This document shows positions 24,465-33,991 of a stretch of DNA of 64,000 nucleotides, one piece after another. The stretch comes from Oceanispirochaeta sp. M1 (lineage in GTDB: Bacteria > Spirochaetota > Spirochaetia > DSM-2461), in assembly GCF_003346715.1 (NCBI RefSeq), contig NZ_QQPQ01000011.1, positions 1 through 64,000 on the forward strand. Direction: 5' to 3'. A program made the translations under genes and the position numbers. The notes under the pieces were generated by a model. It ran no database searches. It had not been told where the DNA came from and was given only the letters and a program-made list of their open reading frames with translations. The first letter of the stretch is position 1, and every line of letters starts with the position of its first letter.

Positions 24465-27400
24465 ATGAATCATAAGCTAAAATATACATATGAAAAGGGC
24501 GTCAAACTGCTCTCCAGTCTTGACTCTGTTCGCTACAGCAAACAATTTAATGATTTTGATATCCGGTTCTGTGAGGGTAGAGAGCTGGATGAATCCAGAC
24601 TTCAGACCATAAAAACCGGTTTCAGCTGGGGTGGGTATGACCAATATGGATGGATCGTTTTAAATGTAGATCTACCTGAATCTTTCAGGGATGAACTTGT
24701 TGCCGGTTTTTTTGATTTTGGTAGAACGGGTATGGGTAACAACAGCGGATTTGAGTCTCTCTGTATTCTTAATGGAGAAAAATATCAGGGAGTGGATAAG
24801 AATCATCGGGAAGTGCTTCTTCCCGGCGGACTCCTCTCATTTGAGATGAAATTCATGCTGTGGGCTGGATTGGATGGGGGAGGTAATGAGATGGATATCT
24901 CACTGACTCATCAGATCAAGAAATGTCAATTTTCGATTCTGGATAAGAAAGTTGATGATTTTCATTATCTGCTGAAGGCATTGCTTCAGACTCTGAACCA
25001 AATGGATCATAACAGCACACTCTACCAGAGCCTTATGGACCTGTTGAATCAGGCATATAATATGATATCCCTTAACAATCCGGAAAAAATGACTCAGCAA
25101 ATCTATGAGGCCAATAGGATGTTGGAAGAAAATCTCCTGGAACTGAGGGAAGAAAATCCTGATGTAGTTCGCTGTCTAGGGCATACTCATATTGATGTGG
25201 CATGGCTGTGGACCCTGGAACATACCCGTGAAAAGGCTCAACGATCTTTTGCTACTGTTTTACAGCTCATGGAACGCTATCCCAATTATATATTTTTTCA
25301 GTCCCAGCCCCAAATCTACTCAAAACTGAAACAGGATGCTCCGGAGATATTTGAAAAGATCAAGGACAAGGTTGCAGAGGGTGTCTGGGAGCCGAATGGC
25401 GGTATGTGGGTTGAGGCTGATTGTCTTCTTACAGGTGGAGAGTCTCTCGTCAGGCAGCTGCTGTATGGAAAATCATTCTTCAATGAGGAGTTTGGAGTCG
25501 AGAGTAATGTGCTCTGGCTGCCCGATGTGTTCGGTTATTCTGCCGCACTGCCTCAGATTCTTAAACTGGCCGATATTGATTCCTTCATGACCACAAAAAT
25601 CAGCTGGAATCAGTACAACCGTATTCCTAATGATACCTTTAAATGGAGAGGAATTGACGGTTCCGAAGTCATCACACATTTCGTCACAACTCCCACCATG
25701 GGGGATGCAGGAGAACTGGAATCTCTCGATTTTTATACCTATAACGGTATGATCAATGCCAATTCTGTTAATGGAATATGGGAAAGTTACAGCAACAAGG
25801 GTCTCACAGATGAACTGCTCCTGAGTTATGGATATGGAGATGGGGGAGGCGGTGTTACCAGAGAGATGCTTGAAATGGTGGATAAGCTGGATAAAATTCC
25901 TGGAAATCCCAGGTTGATTACAGGGAATGCGGGAGAATATTTTGATAAACTCCAGGATCTCAAAGATAATAAAGATTTGAATACCTGGGATGGTGAACTG
26001 TATCTCGAGTTTCACAGGGGCACCTATACTTCACAGGCCAGAACAAAAAGATTTAATAGAAAGCTGGAATATGCACTCCGGAATAATGAAATATTAGCCA
26101 TCATGAATGGTGTTGATACATATCCTCAGGAGTTCTTTGAAACCCAGTGGAAGGAAGTTCTGACACGTCAATTCCATGATATTTTACCCGGTTCAAGTAT
26201 AAATGAAGTATATGAGGAAGCAGAGAAAACCTATGCTGAAATAACAGGTTTACTAAAAAAGAACAGTGAAGACACAGTCAGAGAGATGGCAGGTTCTGAT
26301 GAGGGATATTCTCTCTTTAATCCCAACTCATTCTCTACCAGAGAGACCCTTTTTATCGCCGTTGATGCCTCTGGAGTATTTTCAGATGAATCCGGGGTTG
26401 AAATAAAAAATCAGACGAGTCTCAATAACGATGGTTATTATCTTTCTGTTGACCTGGAGCCCCTTTCTTTCAAACATGTACATTTTTCACAATCTCCGGA
26501 TGAATTAAAAAAGCGCCACGATTCAGAATCTCTCAGTGATCTGTTTGAGATTGAGAATCAGTATTATAAGATTAAATGGAACAAAGCCGGTAAAATCAGC
26601 TCCTTAATACACAAGTCAGAGGGTCGGGAACTCGTTCCTGAAGGAAAATTTTACAATGATTTGAAGGCATTTGAGGATAAACCCAGATATTTTGATGCCT
26701 GGGAGCTTGAACCCTATTACCAGGAAAAAAGTGAATCCATAGATAATTTGATCTCTTCAAGATTGATTGAAGATGGTCCTGTCCTTAAAATTGTCGAATT
26801 TATATGGAAATTAAATTCATCAGTGATTACACAGAACATGAAACTGTATACAGACAGCAGGCGTATCGATTTTGAAACTGTTGTTGACTGGAAAGAGAGG
26901 AATACAATTCTCAGAACCTTTTTTGAGACAGATATTCGTTCAACCAGAGCCAGCTATGATGTTCAATTCGGTAATATAGAGAGGACTACACACAACAATA
27001 CAATCTGGGATTTCGCCAAATTTGAGGTTCCGGCGCAGAAGTGGGCTGATCTTTCGCAACGGGGGAGAGGTCTGGCTTTGATGAATGATTGTAAATATGG
27101 CTACAGCATAAAAGATTCCACTCTGGGGATGTCTTTATTGAAGTCTGCAGAGGCTCCGGACCGGGTGGCAGATTGGGGAAAACATGAATTCTGTTATTCA
27201 ATTCTGCCCCATGATGGAGACATATATGCTTCTGCTGTTGAAAAGGAATCTTTGATTCTGAATAATCCTGTTCGTCTTTTTGATGGCTGTGTTGATAATA
27301 CAGACACTCTGATCTCCATTGATCATGAGAATATTCTGATTGATGCTGTAAAACTGTCTGAAGATGGAAAAGCAGTGATCATCAGGATGCATGAATATGC

Positions 27401-27560
27401 CGGTATGGATTGTGATTCGATTGTTAAGAGCTCTCTGGAGTTCAAATCCTGGAGAATTGTCAATCTCCTCGAACGGAATGTGAGTGAAGTCTCTACTGCA
27501 GAAATAAATTTGTCATTCAAACCATTTGAAATTAAATCACTGGCCCTTGATTTAAACTGA
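24465..27560 (+). CDS. Alpha-mannosidase, glycoside hydrolase family 38
   Basis: A 1031-residue protein, typical length for bacterial GH38. The catalytic domain opens with GHTHIDVAWLWTLEHTREKA (about residues 239-258), whose His and Asp bind zinc. The nucleophile aspartate lies in LWLPDVFGYSAALPQ near residue 352. The conserved TRQFHDILPGSSI block follows near residue 566. The C-terminal half is a beta-rich region common to the family. No signal peptide, so it degrades imported mannosides in the cytoplasm. It is the last gene after the binding protein and two permeases, and this fixes the probable substrate class of the transporter as alpha-mannosyl oligosaccharides. Confidence 0.94.
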   Translation: MNHKLKYTYEKGVKLLSSLDSVRYSKQFNDFDIRFCEGRELDESRLQTIKTGFSWGGYDQYGWIVLNVDLPESFRDELVAGFFDFGRTGMGNNSGFESLCILNGEKYQGVDKNHREVLLPGGLLSFEMKFMLWAGLDGGGNEMDISLTHQIKKCQFSILDKKVDDFHYLLKALLQTLNQMDHNSTLYQSLMDLLNQAYNMISLNNPEKMTQQIYEANRMLEENLLELREENPDVVRCLGHTHIDVAWLWTLEHTREKAQRSFATVLQLMERYPNYIFFQSQPQIYSKLKQDAPEIFEKIKDKVAEGVWEPNGGMWVEADCLLTGGESLVRQLLYGKSFFNEEFGVESNVLWLPDVFGYSAALPQILKLADIDSFMTTKISWNQYNRIPNDTFKWRGIDGSEVITHFVTTPTMGDAGELESLDFYTYNGMINANSVNGIWESYSNKGLTDELLLSYGYGDGGGGVTREMLEMVDKLDKIPGNPRLITGNAGEYFDKLQDLKDNKDLNTWDGELYLEFHRGTYTSQARTKRFNRKLEYALRNNEILAIMNGVDTYPQEFFETQWKEVLTRQFHDILPGSSINEVYEEAEKTYAEITGLLKKNSEDTVREMAGSDEGYSLFNPNSFSTRETLFIAVDASGVFSDESGVEIKNQTSLNNDGYYLSVDLEPLSFKHVHFSQSPDELKKRHDSESLSDLFEIENQYYKIKWNKAGKISSLIHKSEGRELVPEGKFYNDLKAFEDKPRYFDAWELEPYYQEKSESIDNLISSRLIEDGPVLKIVEFIWKLNSSVITQNMKLYTDSRRIDFETVVDWKERNTILRTFFETDIRSTRASYDVQFGNIERTTHNNTIWDFAKFEVPAQKWADLSQRGRGLALMNDCKYGYSIKDSTLGMSLLKSAEAPDRVADWGKHEFCYSILPHDGDIYASAVEKESLILNNPVRLFDGCVDNTDTLISIDHENILIDAVKLSEDGKAVIIRMHEYAGMDCDSIVKSSLEFKSWRIVNLLERNVSEVSTAEINLSFKPFEIKSLALDLN

Positions 27561-27573
27561 GCCTGGTATGGCC

Positions 27574-27593
27574 GGTCGGGCATCTGCCCGGCC
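27574..27593 (+). terminator. Stem-loop after alpha-mannosidase gene
   Basis: GGTCGGGC-ATCT-GCCCGGCC forms an eight-base-pair stem (one G-U) 14 bases after the stop codon. The following T-run is weak, so termination efficiency is uncertain. Confidence 0.5.
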
Positions 27594-27742
27594 TTCAGTG
27601 ACCTGTTTCATATGAAAGCAGGTTTTCGGCAGTAATGAATCAAAAAAATTGCATTATCAGAATTTTTCTTTCTTTGTTTTCAATTTGGCGTATTATAGAA
27701 TGATATGGATGAATCATATTTTTTAATAGAGAAAGACTGTTT

Positions 27743-28990
27743 ATGAAAGCAGGTGTTCTGAGAACAGATAGTGCTTCTCCTTCAGATCCAAAGATTCTCC
27801 TATTTTCTTTAACTCTTCTGATACTGGCCTTTGTTCAATACCTTTTGATGGGCAGTCAGATCGTCAGTTCAGAGCGCTTTGCCTGGCAATTCTATATTCT
27901 TCTGGCTGTAAGTGCCGGCTTGAGTATTTTTATGTTTTATATCAAATCTGTGAGAATCACCGGATTCCTGATCAAGATTATTCTCTTCTTTTTAATGATC
28001 TATCCTCTGGGAGCCTATCCCTGGCTGGGATTCACCCTCCTTCTTTCTCTGTTGATTGAGTCAGGATTTTATGCTGAGTATCCAACTAATTTATGGGGGA
28101 TGTTCTGCTCTCTGGGTCTGTCTATTTTTCTTCAGAGACCCAGAAGCGCCTTCTATACCGATCTTCCCGGACCCCTTCTGCATGATCAGGTCAGTACATT
28201 TATATATGCGGTTCTTTTCATCACTTTGCTGGCTCTATATACAAGAGAGCGGAAAAATCATGGTGAGGAAAAGAGTCTGACACGCCGGCTGGATGATGCC
28301 TTAAGCAGCATGGCAAAGGCAAATCTGGGATTTCAATCATATTCAAACAGTCTGGAGCTGGAAACATTAAAAAAGGAGAGGAAACGGGTCTCCCGTGAAA
28401 TCCATGACACCGTGGGTTACTCTCTGACCAATATTCGAATCATGCTGGAAGCGGCCGGTCTGTTGATTGAACAGAATCCAGAAGAAGCGGGCAGTCTGAT
28501 CCGGAAATCAATGGTTGAGGCCGGTTTTTGTCTGGAAGAAACGAGGGCGGCCATGAGGCTCCTCCGGTCAAAAGAATCAGGGCGGCCCAAAGGGATCAGG
28601 GCCTTTTTCCAACTTGTCTCAGTGTTTGCCGAAGCTACGGGGATTGAGGTTCAGACCGAGTATGGTAATTCTCCCGATAGTTTTGGTGCCCCCGTGGATC
28701 GGGCCGTGTTCCGCTTTATCCAGGAAGGTTTGACCAATTCCTTCAGGCATGGACGGGCAACAGAAATCAGAATTTACTTCTGGATTCAGGAAAAGGTCCT
28801 CCGGGTCAGTCTGCAGGACAACGGGTTGGGTGCTTTTTCATTTGATGAAGGAATCGGGCTGTCGGGGATGAAAGAGCGGCTTAGTGAATTAAATGGCCGT
28901 TTACATTATCATAATATTACAGGTGGATTTGAATTGTCTATTGCAATCCCGTTGGTAGAGATAAAAGATCTGGAAGAAGGTTCAGTTTGA
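27743..28990 (+). CDS. Membrane histidine kinase, NarL/DesK class (HisKA_3)
   Basis: A 415-residue kinase with five to six hydrophobic segments (residues 20-165), a short coiled linker, and a HisKA_3 dimerisation helix whose phospho-acceptor His lies in RVSREIHDTVGYSLTN. The ATP-binding domain has the N-box in FIQEGLTNSFRHG and a GxGxxGM-type GIGLSGMKERL. There is no obvious extracytoplasmic domain, so the signal may be in the membrane or from a partner such as the transporter. The stop overlaps the response regulator start by four bases. Confidence 0.92.
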   Translation: MKAGVLRTDSASPSDPKILLFSLTLLILAFVQYLLMGSQIVSSERFAWQFYILLAVSAGLSIFMFYIKSVRITGFLIKIILFFLMIYPLGAYPWLGFTLLLSLLIESGFYAEYPTNLWGMFCSLGLSIFLQRPRSAFYTDLPGPLLHDQVSTFIYAVLFITLLALYTRERKNHGEEKSLTRRLDDALSSMAKANLGFQSYSNSLELETLKKERKRVSREIHDTVGYSLTNIRIMLEAAGLLIEQNPEEAGSLIRKSMVEAGFCLEETRAAMRLLRSKESGRPKGIRAFFQLVSVFAEATGIEVQTEYGNSPDSFGAPVDRAVFRFIQEGLTNSFRHGRATEIRIYFWIQEKVLRVSLQDNGLGAFSFDEGIGLSGMKERLSELNGRLHYHNITGGFELSIAIPLVEIKDLEEGSV

Positions 28991-29685
28991 TTAGAGTTTT
29001 ACTGGTTGATGATCAGGTCCTGTTTGCTGAAACCCTGCAGACAGTGATCTCCATGAAAGCCGATGATATTGATGTTGTCGAAATTGCCTATAACGGACAG
29101 GAAGCCATTGAAGCGGCCCTTCGTCTTGTTCCCGACATTATTCTGATGGATGTAAGAATGCCCATTCTTGATGGTGTTCAGGCTGCCTGCAGGATTCATC
29201 TGAATCAGCCGGGAATCAGGATCATGATGCTCACAACCTTTGATGATGACGCCTATGTCCATGATGCTCTTGAGGGTGGTGCCGTCGGCTATCTGCTCAA
29301 GAATATGCCTTCCGATGATCTTATCAACTCCATCAGGGCTGTTAATAACGGTACCCTCCAGATATCCCCCTCTGTTGCCTCCCAGCTTGTATCCAGTCAA
29401 AAAACAATTCCCCGCCCCCCGGAAACAGAAGATCCTCCTGTCAAAGAGATCGAATATAACATTGATGTACTCAGCCGCAGGGAGAGAGAGATCCTCTACC
29501 TGATGTCCCGGGGATACGATAACTCACATATCGCCGGAAGGCTCTTCCTGGCTGATCAGACTGTGAAAAATCATATCAGCCGGATTTATAATAAACTTGA
29601 TGTTCATGACCGTATGTCCGTCATGAAAGCGGCGAGGCATTCCGAATTAAAAGAATACTGCCGTTATCTTCTGGATGACGAATAA
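28987..29685 (+). CDS. NarL/LuxR-type response regulator
   Basis: A 232-residue regulator: an N-terminal receiver domain (VLLVDDQVLFAETLQ; phospho-acceptor Asp in DIILMDVRMPILDG) and a C-terminal LuxR-type helix-turn-helix (LSRREREILYLMSRGYDNSH, then QTVKNHISRIYNKLDVHDR). It starts with TTG overlapping the kinase stop. It sits 99 bases before a sugar ABC operon and very likely activates it, with three helically phased direct repeats in that gap as candidate sites. Confidence 0.93.
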   Translation: MIRVLLVDDQVLFAETLQTVISMKADDIDVVEIAYNGQEAIEAALRLVPDIILMDVRMPILDGVQAACRIHLNQPGIRIMMLTTFDDDAYVHDALEGGAVGYLLKNMPSDDLINSIRAVNNGTLQISPSVASQLVSSQKTIPRPPETEDPPVKEIEYNIDVLSRREREILYLMSRGYDNSHIAGRLFLADQTVKNHISRIYNKLDVHDRMSVMKAARHSELKEYCRYLLDDE

Positions 29686-29687
29686 AA

Positions 29688-29720
29688 CTGGTATCCCATT
29701 GGTACTAAACCGGTACTCAG
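29688..29720 (+). promoter_or_regulatory. Three 11-base phased direct repeats before ABC operon
   Basis: Units CTGGTATCCCA, TTGGTACTAAA and CCGGTACTCAG follow one another exactly every 11 bases, with a core GGTAY. A further ACCGGTA lies at about 29743-29749. Phasing near one helical turn places the cores on one face of the DNA, as for an activator binding array. They lie between the response regulator stop and the binding-protein start. Confidence 0.55.
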
Positions 29721-29784
29721 TCGTGAATGCTCTTCCATAAATACCGGTATTATAATGAAATAAATATCTCAAAGGAGAAGTTTT

Positions 29785-31167
29785 ATGAAAAAATTACTGA
29801 TCACGATTATGACCCTTCTGCTCATTTCATCTTTTGCTTTTGCAGCAGGACAGAGCGAGGCCGCCGAGGAAACTCAGATCTCTGAAGGACCCGTGGAAAT
29901 TGATTTCTGGAGCACCCAGACACAGTCGGACAGACAGGCTACCATTCAGGTTCTCATTGATACATTTGAAATAATGAACCCCAATGTCAAAATCAACCTT
30001 ATTCCAGTGGATGAAAATGACATGCCCACCCAGATCAATACGGCTGCCGCCGCAGGCAATCTGCCGGCCCTTCTGGAAAGTGCTGCAGAAAATGCCGTAG
30101 CCTTCGGATCTCAGGGGCTCCTTGATTCAGAAGCTGTGACTGACCTGATCAATACAATTGGAAAAGACAAATTCTATGCGGGAACACTCAAGCTTAATGA
30201 AACAGGCACCCCCGGCAGCTACTACGCCGCACCCTTTCATGGTTGGGTTCAGGGAATCTGGTACCGGGCGGACTGGTTTGAAGCCGCCGGTCTGAATCCT
30301 CCCTCTACCTGGCGGGATATTCTTAAAGCCGCCGAATATTTCTACCAGCCCGACAACAACCAGTATGGTATTCTTGTGGGAACCATGGCAGAAGCCTATG
30401 CAGAGCAGTGTTTTACACAATTTGCCATGTCAAATGGCGCTTCCCTCTTCGATAAAGACGGGAAGTTGATATTCAACTCTTCCGAAATGAAAGAGGCTGT
30501 TGAATTTTATGCTGAACTTGCAAAATTTAATCCTCCCGGACCACAGACCTGGAGAGCCAGAGACTACTATCTTCAGGGCAAACTTGCCATGTTCTTCTAC
30601 TCCACCTACATCATGGATGACCTGGCCATTGCCGAGGTTGCCGCCGGTTCTCTGACCAGTGACAACTTTGAAGATCTGGCGGGAACTAGTTTTGACCCTG
30701 ATCTGGTAGCGAATACAAGAATGGCTTCTACTATCACAAATACAGAAGATGCCGGATTCGGAGTTGTTGTTTCTCTGTCCCTCCCCGATCAGGGTGATCC
30801 TGCCAAGACGGCAGCTGCCAAGAGTTTTATGCGCTATCTGTATACTCCCAACGCCTATATCACCTGGCTTCATATGGCTCCCGGCGGTATGAATCCTGTT
30901 CTTAAGGAAATTGCCGTAAATGCCCGTTTCCAGAATGATCCCAAGGGTATCTTCAATAATTATGGAATGGATAAGATGGCTGAAATCATAGCCGGTCTGG
31001 ATAATATTGAAACCTTCAGTATTGTGGAAGGAAACAGAATCTCTGCGGCCAGTTCTATTTATTCCAAACAGATCATTCCTCAGATGCTGTATAAAATTAC
31101 TCAGGAAGGAATGGATGTGGATAAGGCCATGGCCTGGGCCGAAGAGGAAATGGGCAAACTGCAGTAA
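29785..31167 (+). CDS. Sugar ABC transporter solute-binding protein
   Basis: A 460-residue family 1 solute-binding protein. Signal peptide at residues 1-20 (LLITIMTLLLISSFAFAAG). Landmarks are the PVEIDFWSTQTQSDRQATIQ start of the mature fold, YAAPFHGWVQGIWYRADWF, and GGMNPVLKEI. It follows the two-component genes and precedes two permeases. Substrate is unknown, and no glycosidase is linked to narrow it. A strong AAAGGAGAAG precedes the ATG. Confidence 0.92.
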   Translation: MKKLLITIMTLLLISSFAFAAGQSEAAEETQISEGPVEIDFWSTQTQSDRQATIQVLIDTFEIMNPNVKINLIPVDENDMPTQINTAAAAGNLPALLESAAENAVAFGSQGLLDSEAVTDLINTIGKDKFYAGTLKLNETGTPGSYYAAPFHGWVQGIWYRADWFEAAGLNPPSTWRDILKAAEYFYQPDNNQYGILVGTMAEAYAEQCFTQFAMSNGASLFDKDGKLIFNSSEMKEAVEFYAELAKFNPPGPQTWRARDYYLQGKLAMFFYSTYIMDDLAIAEVAAGSLTSDNFEDLAGTSFDPDLVANTRMASTITNTEDAGFGVVVSLSLPDQGDPAKTAAAKSFMRYLYTPNAYITWLHMAPGGMNPVLKEIAVNARFQNDPKGIFNNYGMDKMAEIIAGLDNIETFSIVEGNRISAASSIYSKQIIPQMLYKITQEGMDVDKAMAWAEEEMGKLQ

Positions 31168-31180
31168 ATCTGACAAGACT

Positions 31181-31252
31181 GAATCTCCGGACTCCCGGAG
31201 ATTCGCCCCTTAAAATCAGTTTGAGGAGAGATCTGATGCATTTCTCTCCTCA
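31181..31252 (+). terminator. Tandem stem-loops after solute-binding-protein gene
   Basis: Hairpin 1 is a perfect ten-base-pair stem, GAATCTCCGG-ACTC-CCGGAGATTC (31181-31204). Hairpin 2 pairs TGAGGAGAGA (31222-31231) with TCTCTCCTCA (31243-31252), also ten base pairs. They lie between the binding-protein stop and the permease start, and the second ends just before the permease ribosome site (GGAG at 31254). Likely an mRNA stability or partial-termination device. Confidence 0.72.
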
Positions 31253-31264
31253 CGGAGTTATCTT

Positions 31265-32152
31265 ATGACAAGATTATTGCCTGTTAGCAGACTGGGACAG
31301 AAAGACAGGGAGGAGTTACTGGGTTGGGGACTGGTGTTTCCCGCCGTATTTATCATCCTTGCTTTGATTTTATATCCCATAATTTTTAATATTTACCTGA
31401 GTTTTTTTGATGTTAATCTCCATGAAGGAAATACATTCACAGGTCTGGAAAATCATAGATCTGTACTGACAGATCCCTTTTTCTGGAAATCAGTCTGGAC
31501 TACGGTGGTTTATGTTTTTTTTACCACCGTGGGAACCACAGTGTTCGGCCTGATTGTCGCACTGGCAATGAATCAGAGCTTTCCCCTGAGGGGGCTGGTG
31601 AGGAGTCTTGTACTCTTTCCTTATGTGGCACCCGTTATTTCTGTTGTCTTTGCATGGCAGTTTATCTTTGATCCGGTCAATGGAATTGTCATGGATGTGC
31701 TTGTGGAGCGCCTTGGTTTGCTGGGAGAGAGGGTTAATCTGATCGGTTCTCCCTCATCTGCTGTATGGGTTGCCATCATGTTCAGTATCTGGAAAAATTT
31801 CCCTTTCAGTTATCTGATGATCCTGTCAAGGCTGCAGGGAATTGACAACAATTTATATGAAGCCGCCGAAGTGGATGGAGCCTCGGGATGGGAAAAATTC
31901 CGTTATATAACTTTCCCTGAAATTTATTTTGTAACCAGTTCTATCGTGCTGTTGCGGGTTATCTGGAATTTTAACAAGTTTGAAGAAATATACCTTCTCA
32001 CAACCAATGTGAAGGTCTTGTCCATATACACCTATTTCAAAGCCTTTGTGGGAACCATGGATATGGGGCAGGGTGCTGCTCTTGCCTTAATCCAGTTTCT
32101 CCTGCTCATCGGTTTTATTCTCATTTATGTTAAGAAGGTCCTTAAATGGTAA
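31265..32152 (+). CDS. Sugar ABC transporter permease (MalF type)
   Basis: A 295-residue membrane protein with six helices and the EAA loop YEAAEVDGASGWEKFRYITF. It belongs to the MalF/UgpA class. The last codons overlap the start of the next permease gene by seven bases, which supports co-translation. Confidence 0.91.
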   Translation: MTRLLPVSRLGQKDREELLGWGLVFPAVFIILALILYPIIFNIYLSFFDVNLHEGNTFTGLENHRSVLTDPFFWKSVWTTVVYVFFTTVGTTVFGLIVALAMNQSFPLRGLVRSLVLFPYVAPVISVVFAWQFIFDPVNGIVMDVLVERLGLLGERVNLIGSPSSAVWVAIMFSIWKNFPFSYLMILSRLQGIDNNLYEAAEVDGASGWEKFRYITFPEIYFVTSSIVLLRVIWNFNKFEEIYLLTTNVKVLSIYTYFKAFVGTMDMGQGAALALIQFLLLIGFILIYVKKVLKW

Positions 32153-33108
32153 AGAAACACAGTCCCCTCAGAACAACAGGATTTTATATCCTCATTCTTT
32201 TCATCGTACTATTCTGTATTTTTCCATTTATTCAGATGCTCTCTACCTCCCTTAAATATCAGTGGGATTGGGGAAACCCTTCACTGATTCCAACTCAGAT
32301 CAATACGGATGCCTATAAGGAATTGCTCAATATCGGACAGGATTTGAAGAATGTTCCTGAATCTATCATCGAGCTCCTGGAGAATACTCCGGATATGACT
32401 AAAAAACAGAAAGATACGATTCTTGCAAAATACAGGAACAGCGGTGATGTTTTTCCATTTCCCAGATACTTTCTGAATTCACTGGTTATTTCGGGAGTTG
32501 CGGCTCTGTTGTCTGTATTAATTGCCATTCTGGGGGCCTACTCCTTCAGCAGGCTGCGTTATAAAGGGCGGGCAACCATTCAAAGAGGAGTTCTTTTTGT
32601 GTATATGTTCGGGGGCATCCTTCTGCTCATACCCCTTTATAAGGTTTGTGTCAGCCTGGGATTTCTGGCTACCGGTGGCGGGACCTTTGCGGCTCTTCTT
32701 GTCATCTATATGGTACAGACTCTGCCGGTTTCCCTCTATATGCTGGGAAACTTTTTCAGAACCATACCTTTTTCCATCGAGGAAGCCGCCATGATAGAGG
32801 GTTCCAGCCGACTGGGAACCATCTGGCGCATTATCATTCCCCTTTCCATGTCTGCCATAATCACGGTGTATATCTATTCATTTATGATTGCCTGGAACGA
32901 ATACCTGTTTGCCTCCGTCTTTCTGAAGGGATACAAGGATCTCTATACCCTTCCCATGGGGCTGAGGGCACTTTTCGTCTCTAAAAATGCAGTCTGGGAT
33001 AGAATTATGGCAGCCTCCGTACTGACAGCTACCCCTGTAATCGTCTTATTTATGAGTATTCAGAAGAATCTGACGGGGGGACTTTCTGAAGGAGGAGTGA
33101 AAGGGTAG
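32146..33108 (+). CDS. Sugar ABC transporter permease (MalG type)
   Basis: A 320-residue membrane protein with six helices and EAA loop IEEAAMIEGSSRLGTIWRII. It is longer than average because of a roughly 45-residue periplasmic insertion after the first helix (about residues 50-100, including PESIIELLENTPDMTKKQKD), which is also seen in some MalG-like subunits of marine and gut bacteria. Last gene of the second ABC operon; no ATPase gene follows. Confidence 0.9.
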   Translation: MVKKHSPLRTTGFYILILFIVLFCIFPFIQMLSTSLKYQWDWGNPSLIPTQINTDAYKELLNIGQDLKNVPESIIELLENTPDMTKKQKDTILAKYRNSGDVFPFPRYFLNSLVISGVAALLSVLIAILGAYSFSRLRYKGRATIQRGVLFVYMFGGILLLIPLYKVCVSLGFLATGGGTFAALLVIYMVQTLPVSLYMLGNFFRTIPFSIEEAAMIEGSSRLGTIWRIIIPLSMSAIITVYIYSFMIAWNEYLFASVFLKGYKDLYTLPMGLRALFVSKNAVWDRIMAASVLTATPVIVLFMSIQKNLTGGLSEGGVKG

Positions 33109-33113
33109 CTCTG

Positions 33114-33257
33114 TCAGAACGAGTAGAGATCGTTATTCGGCCTTAGGCTGACCTGGATCGGTCCCATGCGGTTGTGGAATTCGAAACAATCTCCTCTGTA
33201 GATTACTTCTGCAAAATAGAGAGCATCACCATTATCATTACAGGGACAGAAATGCAT
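33114..33257 (-). pseudogene. Short minus-strand coding fragment, unknown family
   Basis: A 47-codon frame begins MHFCPCNDNGDALYFAEVIY and ends NNDLYSF at a TGA that abuts the end of the permease gene. The sequence has protein-like composition, and the same frame is open for 14 more codons upstream without a start codon or ribosome site. I read it as the 3' end of a decayed gene. Family not recognised. Confidence 0.35.
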
Positions 33258-33313
33258 AAGAAAGCCGGGTGTCCCTTCCGGGATTTTAAGCTTTCAGTTT
33301 CACTAATATCTCT

Positions 33314-33517
33314 GTGGGTATGTCCTCTCCCCGGCACTCATCGACGCTGATAAGACTGGTACTGGGGTTTTTTGCCCGCTGCAAGAGTCTTATTTGTAAC
33401 GCTGATATTCATGCTGGGAGCGATGGATTTGACTTCATCGGTATTCCAGATGAAGGTGTCAAGCCTGAAGACTATAAGGCAATGCTGGACACCCTGCATG
33501 AGAAGGGCCGCTGTTAA
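33314..33517 (+). pseudogene. Decayed coding fragment, unknown family
   Basis: Only the last part of this 67-codon frame looks protein-like (DGFDFIGIPDEGVKPEDYKA, then MLDTLHEKGRC). No ribosome site is seen. It lies directly before a truncated GntR gene in a degenerate region and probably is the 3' scrap of a former gene. Family not recognised. Confidence 0.3.
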
Positions 33518-33546
33518 GTCGGATTCAACTGCCGGAGGAGGATTTA

Positions 33547-33678
33547 ATGAATCTGAACAAAGAACCGATTTATCAGCAATTGACCAGAATCCTCAGACAG
33601 CGTATTGCAGATGGTTATTTCCATCCCTGCCGAAAACACCGGGTCTGTTTGAATTCACAGTCTGCATCTTATCATTAA
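33547..33678 (+). pseudogene. Truncated GntR-family regulator (N-terminal 28 codons)
   Basis: MNLNKEPIYQQLTRILRQRI followed by ADGYF is the classic first helix region of a GntR regulator. GGAGGAGGATTT precedes the ATG, so the 5' end is intact. Similarity is lost after about 28 codons and a stop follows at codon 44, well before a complete winged helix. A broken regulator next to the second ABC operon. Confidence 0.7.
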
Positions 33679-33991
33679 GCTGGCTTCATCAGGGAGTAAG
33701 ATCCCTGAGATAGGGATCGCCCCTTTTGATGCTTGTAGAAATATCCCCAGTAGTACTGAAGTCCAAATTCAGGTATTTGGCACTGTCAAAATAACATTCC
33801 ATAAAAATTTACTGCTGCGTAAGAACTCTCCCCAAAGCACGGTGAATAGGGTAAAATGAATAGTTATGAACTTTTGGAGGCTGCTGATTAAGGACATCAG
33901 GGCCAGTTCCAGTATCAGGTTATCCTGGAAATTAAGTAGATCTATAATGATTTATTATAGAAATATCACGATAAAAAGGAAAAAAGAAAAT

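Noticed and set aside
33372-33713. 113-codon frame overlapping the truncated GntR gene
   Set aside because: Different frame from the recognisable GntR N-terminus, with no ribosome site and no family match.
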